Positions 1 to 5,336 of a stretch of DNA of 8,906 bases are shown in pieces. Position 1 is the stretch's first letter, and each line of letters opens with the position of its first letter. Below the pieces are notes generated by a model that had not been told where the DNA came from, made no database searches, and saw only the letters and a list, made by a program, of their open reading frames with translations. The DNA comes from Chloroflexota bacterium (GTDB lineage: Bacteria > Chloroflexota > Anaerolineae > Anaerolineales > VGOW01), in the NCBI GenBank assembly GCA_016215145.1, contig JACRLA010000292.1, positions 1 through 8,906 on the forward strand. Reading direction: 5' to 3'. The position numbers and the translations under genes were made by a program.

Positions 1-33
1 AAAACGGCGTAAGCCGATGTAGCCTACGCCGTT
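1..33 (-). terminator. Strong intrinsic terminator hairpin, probably the attenuator of a His leader
   Basis: On the minus strand, bases 33-25 pair perfectly with bases 11-3 (arm AACGGCGTA). The helix continues through a G-U pair (24/12) and two G-C pairs (23/13, 22/14), leaving a short loop around 21-15. The last bases read TTTT and the window ends there, so the full U tract cannot be seen. The hairpin lies 22 nt after the stop codon of the His-rich 22-codon frame. Its 5' arm can pair instead with an upstream segment (see the antiterminator entry). It could also be a plain terminator for the def transcript; the alternative pairing and the His codons make attenuation more likely. Confidence 0.75.
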
Positions 34-49
34 CAAGGAACAATGCGTA
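25..49 (-). promoter_or_regulatory. Candidate antiterminator that competes with the terminator hairpin
   Basis: On the minus-strand RNA, UACGC (49-45) can pair with GCGUA (29-25), and GUUC (41-38) with GAAC (34-31), closed by a three-base loop (37-35) and separated by a small internal loop (44-42 against 30). This uses most of the 5' arm of the terminator, so the two folds exclude each other. A ribosome at the leader stop codon (58-56) would cover 49-45 and leave the terminator free to form. A ribosome stalled on the His codons (100-80) would leave 49-45 exposed. The pairing is seen in the sequence; the switching is inferred. Confidence 0.55.
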
Positions 50-55
50 TCTGCT

Positions 56-124
56 TCAGCCCAAACGAAAAAGACCATCGTGATGATGGTGGTGGTGATG
101 GGCGTGGAACAGGGTGAAGTTCAT
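56..124 (-). CDS. His-rich leader peptide, hisL-like (22 aa)
   Basis: The frame ATG...TGA encodes 22 residues with His at position 7 and an unbroken run of seven His at 9-15 (bases 100-80), followed by Asp16 and ending in a short Leu/Phe/Arg tail. Both CAT and CAC codons are used, so the run is not a simple trinucleotide repeat. Enterobacterial hisL leader peptides also carry seven consecutive His near the middle, followed by a terminator. There is no Shine-Dalgarno sequence, but a -10 element ends 7 nt before the ATG, so translation from a leaderless transcript is plausible. The frame lies 21 nt after the def stop codon and is followed by mutually exclusive hairpins. The inferred role is to sense charged tRNA-His and control genes beyond the left edge. 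A less likely alternative is a small metal-binding peptide. Confidence 0.68.
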   Translation of the reverse strand: MNFTLFHAHHHHHHHDGLFRLG

Positions 125-131
125 GGCGGGC

Positions 132-160
132 ACTGTAGTTGGCTATCACGTTTTTGTCAA
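132..160 (-). promoter_or_regulatory. Promoter for the His leader, within the end of def
   Basis: On the minus strand a perfect -35 TTGACA (160-155) is followed by a 17-nt spacer and a -10 TACAGT (137-132). The predicted start of transcription is at 125 or 124, which is the A of the leader ATG at 124, so the mRNA would be leaderless or nearly so. The -35 lies within the last codons of def. A promoter placed to start exactly at the small frame supports that frame being real. Confidence 0.6.
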
Positions 161-745
161 AAAATTTTCCATCGGCGTGGTCTTGAAGATTTCTTTTTCG
201 ATCTTCGCTTTGAGTGAGGCCAGGCTGATCAACTTTTCGCCCTCGTCTGTTTCAACCGAGCGATATACCTTGTTGAAATCCTTGACGCGATCTAGAAACA
301 GAATGCCATCTAAATGATCGATCTCGTGGTGGACGACTCGCGCATCGATCCCGCTCACTTCCATCTGGAACGTTTCGCCTCTTTCGTCGAGCGCGGAAAA
401 TACGAGAGGGGACGGGCGCAAGGTGTCCCACGTCACAACGCCGGGAATGCTCAAACAGCCGTCGAAACCTTTTTCGTCGGGACCCGCCGAAAGTATTTGC
501 GGGTTGATTAAAGTGATCGGTTCGCGCATCCCGCCCTCAGCCTCTTGCCCGAACTTGACGAGCGCAACTCGCTCATGCACGCCGATCTGCGGTGCGGCTA
601 GACCCGCGCCGAAACTATCCTCCAGCGTGTCTTTCAGGTCTCTCACCAATTTGCGGATGCGCTTATCTACTTTTTGAACCGCGAGGGATTTTTGACGAAG
701 AAGTTTTTCGTCTTCGGGGTATTGCAAAATTTTTTTTATTGCCAT
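146..745 (-). CDS. def: Peptide deformylase
   Basis: Removes the N-terminal formyl group from nascent proteins; a cytosolic metalloenzyme that acts at the ribosome. All three family motifs are present, numbering from the ATG at 745: GAGLAAPQ (46-53, oxyanion Gln53), DGCLSIP with metal ligand Cys97, and HEIDH with ligands His140 and His144 and catalytic Glu141. Motif II normally reads EGCLS; here the Glu is Asp. The length of 199 aa is normal. The frame can extend to a TTG at 766, overlapping the end of vapC, but the next Met starts MAIKKILQYP, which matches the usual family N-terminus, so the ATG is preferred. Neither start has a convincing Shine-Dalgarno sequence. The gap to vapC is 17 nt, so it may be co-transcribed with vapBC. 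The C-terminal 30 residues or so are a Lys/Glu-rich tail. Confidence 0.95.
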   Translation of the reverse strand: MAIKKILQYPEDEKLLRQKSLAVQKVDKRIRKLVRDLKDTLEDSFGAGLAAPQIGVHERVALVKFGQEAEGGMREPITLINPQILSAGPDEKGFDGCLSIPGVVTWDTLRPSPLVFSALDERGETFQMEVSGIDARVVHHEIDHLDGILFLDRVKDFNKVYRSVETDEGEKLISLASLKAKIEKEIFKTTPMENFLTKT

Positions 746-762
746 CTCGTATGGTATTGGCT

Positions 763-1182
763 TCAACGGGGCTGTTTTATAAAACCCATCTGAGCAAAGT
801 GATGATCAAGTGTAAAGGCTTCGGCGATGTTGAGTTGTTTCATTACCGCAAAGGAAACACAATCCGTAAAGGACCATTCTTTATCCTTGTTGAACTGTTC
901 GAAAATTTTCCACGCCTCACCAGCAATTTCGGGTGTGACCCAGACGACTTTGATGATGCCTTCTGTAATCAAAATATCCAGTTGTTGTTTGAATCGAATA
1001 GTTTCTGAGTAACCTTGATTCATCAGCATCAAGGTGTAGATCTCATCTAAGATGTAATCAGTGACAACCAAGTGATATTTCTCTGCAATCTCGTCTCTGA
1101 ATAGAATCGCCTCTTCGTGATGGATATCCCCCTCATCTGCTAAAGCACTCCACGCGCTGGTGTCAACAAAGATTTGCTCCAT
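763..1182 (-). CDS. VapC-like PIN-domain toxin (ribonuclease)
   Basis: A 139-residue single PIN domain, the fold of VapC toxins, which are Mg-dependent ribonucleases that typically cleave tRNA or rRNA. The four acidic residues are in order: Asp7 (FVDTSAW), Glu47 (LDEIYTL), Asp107 (SFTDCVSF) and Asp126 (TLDHHF). All are intact, so an active nuclease is expected. The ATG at 1182 overlaps the antitoxin stop in a TGATG junction, which implies translational coupling; an in-frame TTG just upstream is less likely. The PIN fold is clear from the motifs. The toxin role is inferred from the preceding AbrB-like small gene. The RNA target cannot be read from the sequence. def follows 17 nt downstream. 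Confidence 0.88.
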   Translation of the reverse strand: MEQIFVDTSAWSALADEGDIHHEEAILFRDEIAEKYHLVVTDYILDEIYTLMLMNQGYSETIRFKQQLDILITEGIIKVVWVTPEIAGEAWKIFEQFNKDKEWSFTDCVSFAVMKQLNIAEAFTLDHHFAQMGFIKQPR

Positions 1183-1442
1183 CAATGTTTCCCATAGAGA
1201 TACCGATCATGGTCTACAGTCGCGTTGGGGAGTTTGCCCTTGCCCGGGTTATTGCCCAAAGCGCGAAAGACTTTCCAACCTTTCTCGGACGAGAGGGCAG
1301 GAGCGGGCGTATTTGCAGTCACAATGCGAATCTCGCCTGCTTGCACAATAATTTGCAAATGGTTGCCTAAACCTGCTGACTGTAGAAGTTGTTCCTCAAT
1401 CAGTATGCCTTGCTTGGCTTCGACGATTTGTGGTGTTGTCAT
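1182..1442 (-). CDS. VapB-like antitoxin, AbrB/MazE-type
   Basis: An 86-residue protein directly before the PIN gene, overlapping it by 1 nt. Residues about 5-43 alternate hydrophobic and polar in the pattern of an AbrB/MazE swapped-hairpin DNA-binding domain (ILIEEQLLQSAGL, then LQIIVQAGEIRIV). The C-terminus ends in HDRYLYGKH, a tail seen in many AbrB-type antitoxins that pair with PIN toxins and probably the toxin-wrapping segment. It would neutralise the nuclease and repress its own promoter. No Shine-Dalgarno sequence precedes the ATG, but an extended -10 lies 7 nt upstream, fitting leaderless translation. The gene starts 32 nt after the permease stop. Family assignment is from pattern recognition only. 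Confidence 0.82.
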   Translation of the reverse strand: MTTPQIVEAKQGILIEEQLLQSAGLGNHLQIIVQAGEIRIVTANTPAPALSSEKGWKVFRALGNNPGKGKLPNATVDHDRYLYGKH

Positions 1443-1449
1443 GCTTGCT

Positions 1450-1458
1450 ATTTTACCA
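1450..1458 (-). promoter_or_regulatory. Extended -10 promoter for vapBC
   Basis: On the minus strand TGG-TAAAAT (1458-1450) is an extended -10 (TGn plus a 5/6 match to TATAAT). Seven nucleotides separate it from the antitoxin ATG, so transcription would start at or next to the ATG. There is no good -35 at the right distance, which extended -10 promoters can tolerate. It overlaps the gap after the permease gene and would let vapBC be expressed apart from the transporter. Confidence 0.45.
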
Positions 1459-1474
1459 AATTGGAATTGAGGGA

Positions 1475-2416
1475 TTACTTCTCGGTCTTTACAATCGTTC
1501 TCGGGTCTAACGCATCACGCAATCCATCGCCAACATAGTTAATAGCTAACACGGTGATGAAGATAGCGAGTCCGGGGAAGATCGCCGTCCATGGGGCGTA
1601 GGTCATTTGCGCTTGGGCGTTCTTGAGCATGTTGCCCCAGGTTGGGGTGGGTGGTTGAACGCCGAAGCCGAGAAAGCTCAAGGTGGATTCGGTGATGATG
1701 GCGGCGCCGACGCGCAGAGTCGCCGCCACGATGAGTGAGCTTGCCGCGTTGGGCAGGATGTGTCGAAAAATAATTCGGGCGTCGTTGGAGCCGAGCGCGC
1801 GCGAGGCTTCCACAAAATCTTTGGAGCGCAACGCTAAAAATTCGCCGCGCACGAGTCGGGCAATGCCCATCCACGATAACACGCCGATGATGATGATGAT
1901 CGGAAAGGGCCCGCCGCTAAGCGCGGGTTCGTTAGTGGTTCGCAAGAGTTGGGCAAACATCAACAGCAAGAACAGTTGCGGGATGGACAGCATGAAGTCC
2001 GTAAAACGCATCAGGATGTTGTCGGCGGCGCCACCGTAGTATCCGGCAACCGCGCCCATGATCGTTCCAATCATCACCGAGATCATCATCGTGGCAACGC
2101 CGATCATTAGCGAGATGCGCGCTCCTGCCCACAGACGGTTGAACAGATCGCGTCCCAATTCATCGGTGCCGAAAATGTTTTGTGCCGAGGGGGCTTCGCG
2201 GATGTGATCGACATTTGTTTTGAGCGGGTCGTAGTTAGTGACGATGGGGACGAATATCGTCAACAGTAGAATGACCGTTAGAACACTGACGCCGAGCAGC
2301 GCGGCGCGATGCTGACGAAAACGACTCCAGACGAGTTCACGCATGGTGCGCTCGCGCGGCATTGCGGCGGCGGTGGACGCCAATGGGTCTGTGATGAGTT
2401 TCGCTTGAGTTGCCAT
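1475..2416 (-). CDS. ABC peptide/nickel transporter permease, DppC/OppC type
   Basis: One of two inner-membrane channel subunits of a family-5 (peptide/nickel/opine) importer. The 313-aa length is typical. The N-terminal cytosolic segment contains the OppC signature before the first helix (WSRFRQHRAALLG, about 30-42), followed by the periplasmic FGTDELGRDLFNRLWAGAR (82-100). The binding-protein-dependent transport domain spans about 100-300 with five more hydrophobic segments. The EAA loop that contacts the ATPase is EASRALGSNDARIIFRHILP (203-222), with the conserved Gly at 209. The TESTLSFLGFG and PPTPTWGNML stretches (242-264) are also typical. The start codon shares its A with the stop of the upstream permease (TAATG), so translation is probably coupled. 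No ATPase gene follows; vapBC does. Whether the substrate is oligopeptide, dipeptide or another solute cannot be decided. Confidence 0.93.
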   Translation of the reverse strand: MATQAKLITDPLASTAAAMPRERTMRELVWSRFRQHRAALLGVSVLTVILLLTIFVPIVTNYDPLKTNVDHIREAPSAQNIFGTDELGRDLFNRLWAGARISLMIGVATMMISVMIGTIMGAVAGYYGGAADNILMRFTDFMLSIPQLFLLLMFAQLLRTTNEPALSGGPFPIIIIIGVLSWMGIARLVRGEFLALRSKDFVEASRALGSNDARIIFRHILPNAASSLIVAATLRVGAAIITESTLSFLGFGVQPPTPTWGNMLKNAQAQMTYAPWTAIFPGLAIFITVLAINYVGDGLRDALDPRTIVKTEK

Positions 2417-3387
2417 TAGTCGAACCGTATTCGCGGATTCAAAAAGCCGTAGACGATGTCGGTCAACAAACCCGACAGCACGATCAAAATAGCGTTCATC
2501 AATAACACGCCCATCATCACCGAATAATCGGCGCGGTCAATGGAGTTGAAGAAGAGGCGACCCATGCCGGGCCACGAAAAGATGGTCTCGGTGATGAGGG
2601 CGCCGTTAAAGAGTCCAGGGAGTTCTAAACCGATGATGGTGATCAGCGGCAGCAAAGAATTTCGCAACGCATGTTTAAGAATGACGGTGCGTTTGTTTAA
2701 ACCTTTGGCGTGCGCCGTGCGGATATAGTCTTGGTGCAAAACGTCTAACATGCCAGAGCGGGTATAGCGCACATGCGTGCCAAGGTTGAAAAAGATTAAC
2801 ACGCTGGCGGGGAGGATTAAATGTTTGAGCCGATCTTCAAACGAAAAATCGGAGCCAATGGTGGACATGCCGCCGCCCGGCAGTAACGGTCCCCCCGTGT
2901 TGGGATTTTTGATCATGACGTTGAAGATGATGATCAGAATCAAACCCATCCAAAAAATTGGAATGGATTGACCGAAGAAGGCGATGGTCGTGGCGAGGTT
3001 GTCAATTTTTGAGTATTGGCGTGTCGCAGACGTGACACCTAACGGAATGGAAATTAATAACGAGCCGATGAAGGCAACGATGGAAAGATAAAGCGTATTG
3101 AAAATTCTTTCGGTAATTTCGGTTAGCACCGGGCGACCGGAGACGATAGATGTTCCCCAATTACCTCGGATGATAGCCGATAACCAATTCCAGTATTGAA
3201 TATGTAACGGCACGTCCAACCCCAGTTCATGTTTCAGGCGTTCCAAATCTTCGGGGGTGATGCCGGGGCTCTCGTAAGCCGCCAGTGGTCCACCGGGGAT
3301 GAGATTCATCAGCAGGAAAACTGTCATGCTGATCAGGATCACTAAAGGGATGGCTTGCAGAAGACGGCGCAGGATGTATTTGCCCAT
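2416..3387 (-). CDS. ABC peptide/nickel transporter permease, DppB/OppB type
   Basis: The partner permease. Its N-terminus YILRRLLQAIPLVILISMTV (4-23) is the standard DppB/OppB first helix and fixes the start. The periplasmic loop that follows has the usual LGLDVPLHIQYWNWL run (55-69). The transport domain holds about five further helices, and the EAA loop is RTAHAKGLNKRTVILKHALR (223-242). TETIFSWPGMGRLF (266-279) is the typical pre-terminal motif. At 323 aa it is full length. No Shine-Dalgarno sequence precedes the ATG; instead the large palindrome at 3400-3464 ends only 12 nt upstream. It forms a translationally coupled pair with the next permease and is expected to accept solute from the lipoprotein encoded just upstream. 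Confidence 0.93.
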   Translation of the reverse strand: MGKYILRRLLQAIPLVILISMTVFLLMNLIPGGPLAAYESPGITPEDLERLKHELGLDVPLHIQYWNWLSAIIRGNWGTSIVSGRPVLTEITERIFNTLYLSIVAFIGSLLISIPLGVTSATRQYSKIDNLATTIAFFGQSIPIFWMGLILIIIFNVMIKNPNTGGPLLPGGGMSTIGSDFSFEDRLKHLILPASVLIFFNLGTHVRYTRSGMLDVLHQDYIRTAHAKGLNKRTVILKHALRNSLLPLITIIGLELPGLFNGALITETIFSWPGMGRLFFNSIDRADYSVMMGVLLMNAILIVLSGLLTDIVYGFLNPRIRFD

Positions 3388-3399
3388 GAAGAATTTTTT

Positions 3400-3464
3400 A
3401 AAACCCGAAGGATCTCGCGAAGCGCCCCGTAGCGAAGCGGAGTGGGTGAGACCCTTCGGGTTTT
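3400..3464. repeat. 65-bp palindromic element between the binding protein and permease genes; possible attenuating terminator
   Basis: A perfect 12-bp inverted repeat (AAAACCCGAAGG at 3400-3411, its complement at 3453-3464) is extended inward by TCTC/GAGA (3413-3416 with 3448-3451). The interior carries GCGAAGCG twice as a direct repeat (3417-3424 and 3432-3439). On the minus strand the hairpin starts 26 nt after the lipoprotein stop and ends in TTTT, so it can act as an intrinsic terminator or 3' stabiliser that leaves less mRNA for the permeases. On the plus strand it ends in TTTTT. The size and internal repeats look more like a mobile REP/MITE-type element than a simple terminator, and it may have displaced the permease gene's original ribosome binding site. 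Confidence 0.7.
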
Positions 3465-3490
3465 TAACAAAACAGGGAGTGGTTCTTAGT

Positions 3491-5239
3491 TTACTTCAAC
3501 GACCACTCTTTGGCGTTGTAAGCCGTGTTGCTCCAGGCATTGGACGTAAAGCCTAAAACTTTATCGCGATACGAATCAATGGCGGAACGTTGATACAGAT
3601 AGATCATGTTTGCTTGATCGTATGTCATCTGGGCTAACTGACAATACATGTCACGGCGTTTTGCCGGATCCGGTTCGCCACTGGCTTGCTTCAACAGGGC
3701 GTCGGCTTTGGGATCATTGAAGCGGGTGTAGTTCAAACCGCCTTTGTTATCCACGCTTGGAATGTTCGCCGAGGACCACAAGTTCACCATTTGGCTGTGG
3801 GGATCGATGCCAGCGTTGGTGGTGTACATGATGATGTCGAAGTTGCCATGTCGGCGCGGCGAGCCGCCATCCCAAGTTCCGATCACGACGGACGACGGCG
3901 CGTTCTCGATGAACATGTCAATACCGATTGCTTTCATATCTTCGACAACCAGCACTTGCGAATCTTCGCGGAGTTTATTGCCTGATGTGGTTGAATACTT
4001 CAGGCGCAACTTGTTGCCGTCTTTGACGCGGATACCGTCAGCGCCGGGCTTCCAACCGGCTTCGTCGAGTAAACTCTTCGCCTTCGCCGCATCGTACGGA
4101 TAGGCTTGAATGCTCTTGCACTCAAAGTAACCGGCATTCAACTCGCTCGATCCCGGTTTCGCTTTGTTGTTGAGCAATTTCTCGATGATGCGTTGCTTGT
4201 TGATGCCAAAAGCAATTGCCTGACGCACTTTCACATCGCTCAAGATCGCGTGCGGCTTCTTGGGATCGGACGGGTCTTTGTTCTCTGCCATGTTGAGGAA
4301 CAAACGCTCGCCGCCGATTTGCAACGGCGCCGAAATTTTCACGCCGGCCATCTTCTCTAACTGCGGGGTGTCGGCTTCGGTGTTGTTCCACATAATGTCC
4401 ACTTCACCGCTTGCCAGTAATTGCATTGCCACTTCGCTGGACGGAACGATGCGTACCACGACTTCATCGAGTAAAGGCTTGCCCGCTTCACGATACTTAT
4501 CGTTGCGCTTCAAGCGGATGAACTCATCCGTCTTCCATTCTTCGATAGTGAATGGACCAGCGCCGACAGGCTTTCGGTTGTGCGCCCAATCCTTCATGCC
4601 TTTCGGATCACCGGCTGAGCGCGGAATTAAATCCGAGCCATTGAAGAGGGTGAGGTAGGGCGCGAAGAATGCTTTGTATTTCACCACGACGGTGGCAGGA
4701 TCGGGGCAGTCTATCGTATCAATCGAAGAATAACCGGTCGTCGAAACGATACCGACATTCGGCGTCATGATCGCCTGCCACGAGTATTTGAAATCTTCGC
4801 ACTCGACGGGCTTGCCATCCGAGAAGACCAACTTCTCTTTGAGCTTGTAGGTGATGGTCTTGCCGTCGGCACTCACGCCACCATTCTGCACAGTGGGCAC
4901 TTCTTTCGCCAACGCGGCAACGCGTGTGCCATCGGGCTGCACTTCGGTCATGCCTTCGGTGACCAAATTGAGGACAACGTTCATCACTGTTTGGGTGCCG
5001 AGCAAGCCATTCAACGTTACCGGCGATTGCCAAACTGCCAAAGTTACTTTGCCGCCCTTCTTGGGTCCGGCGGGCACGGCAGTTGCTGCCGGTGCGCTGG
5101 TCGCCGCGGGTGCGACGGTTGCCGCAGGCGCGCTGGTTGCCGGCGCCGAGGTGGGCGCGGGCGTGGCGCAGGCAGCCAAGATCAACGAGACTGCAAAGAA
5201 TACGCCTAACATTTTTTGAATATGTGATTGTGGTTTCAT
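3491..5239 (-). CDS. Peptide-binding lipoprotein of an ABC importer (SBP family 5)
   Basis: Captures the solute outside the membrane and delivers it to the two permeases encoded next. The N-terminus is a lipoprotein signal peptide: a short charged start, a hydrophobic core at about 11-22, and lipobox LAAC with Cys24 as the lipidated residue. Residues 25-59 or so form an Ala/Pro/Thr/Ser-rich tether of repeated PA-AT units, common in Chloroflexota lipoproteins. The rest is a DppA/OppA-like domain with typical stretches such as DGKTITYKLKEKLVFSDGKP, then FKYSWQAIMTP, KPVGAGPFTIEEW and VRQAIAFGINKQRI. At 582 aa it is full length. A very strong Shine-Dalgarno AAGGAGGAG precedes the ATG by 5 nt, and a promoter lies in the 97-nt gap after ppk1. 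The substrate is not determinable; peptides are the default for the family. Confidence 0.94.
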   Translation of the reverse strand: MKPQSHIQKMLGVFFAVSLILAACATPAPTSAPATSAPAATVAPAATSAPAATAVPAGPKKGGKVTLAVWQSPVTLNGLLGTQTVMNVVLNLVTEGMTEVQPDGTRVAALAKEVPTVQNGGVSADGKTITYKLKEKLVFSDGKPVECEDFKYSWQAIMTPNVGIVSTTGYSSIDTIDCPDPATVVVKYKAFFAPYLTLFNGSDLIPRSAGDPKGMKDWAHNRKPVGAGPFTIEEWKTDEFIRLKRNDKYREAGKPLLDEVVVRIVPSSEVAMQLLASGEVDIMWNNTEADTPQLEKMAGVKISAPLQIGGERLFLNMAENKDPSDPKKPHAILSDVKVRQAIAFGINKQRIIEKLLNNKAKPGSSELNAGYFECKSIQAYPYDAAKAKSLLDEAGWKPGADGIRVKDGNKLRLKYSTTSGNKLREDSQVLVVEDMKAIGIDMFIENAPSSVVIGTWDGGSPRRHGNFDIIMYTTNAGIDPHSQMVNLWSSANIPSVDNKGGLNYTRFNDPKADALLKQASGEPDPAKRRDMYCQLAQMTYDQANMIYLYQRSAIDSYRDKVLGFTSNAWSNTAYNAKEWSLK

Positions 5240-5244
5240 TTGTT

Positions 5245-5253
5245 CTCCTCCTT
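5245..5253 (-). promoter_or_regulatory. Strong ribosome binding site of the binding lipoprotein
   Basis: AAGGAGGAG on the minus strand, 5 nt before the ATG at 5239, nearly a full match to the anti-Shine-Dalgarno. It contrasts with the permease, antitoxin and leader genes, which have none. It fits the need for excess binding protein over permeases. Confidence 0.85.
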
Positions 5254-5273
5254 AGAGAGAAATTTGTGTTACT

Positions 5274-5303
5274 ACTTTACAATAGGGGCGAGAGGACTGT
5301 CAA
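5274..5303 (-). promoter_or_regulatory. Promoter of the peptide-transport operon
   Basis: A perfect -35 TTGACA on the minus strand (5303-5298) is followed by TGTAAA at 16-nt spacing (5281-5276) or TAAAGT at 18-nt spacing (5279-5274), each a 4/6 match to the -10 consensus. It lies in the gap between the ppk1 stop and the lipoprotein start, giving a 5' leader of about 30 nt that includes the strong ribosome binding site. I see no clear terminator for ppk1 in this gap, so some read-through from ppk1 is possible. Confidence 0.55.
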
Positions 5304-5336
5304 CAACTTTTTACCACGAGTTTTTACGGCTTCTTT

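Noticed and set aside
56..124. The His run as an artefact of a simple GTG/ATG trinucleotide repeat
   Set aside because: His codons mix CAT and CAC with no regular order, and a promoter, a stop codon and competing hairpins flank the frame in the right order. A simple repeat would not bring these.
592..1008. Long plus-strand open frame across def and vapC
   Set aside because: It runs antisense to two genes with intact catalytic motifs, and its translation resembles no family.
4851..5219. Ala/Val/Gly-rich plus-strand frame opposite the lipoprotein start
   Set aside because: It is the complement of the Ala/Pro/Thr-rich tether and signal peptide; the real gene has a strong ribosome binding site and lipobox.
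5304..5336. An intrinsic terminator for ppk1
   Set aside because: The A/T-rich stretch contains two GTAAAAA copies but no stable GC stem followed by a T run in the ppk1 direction.
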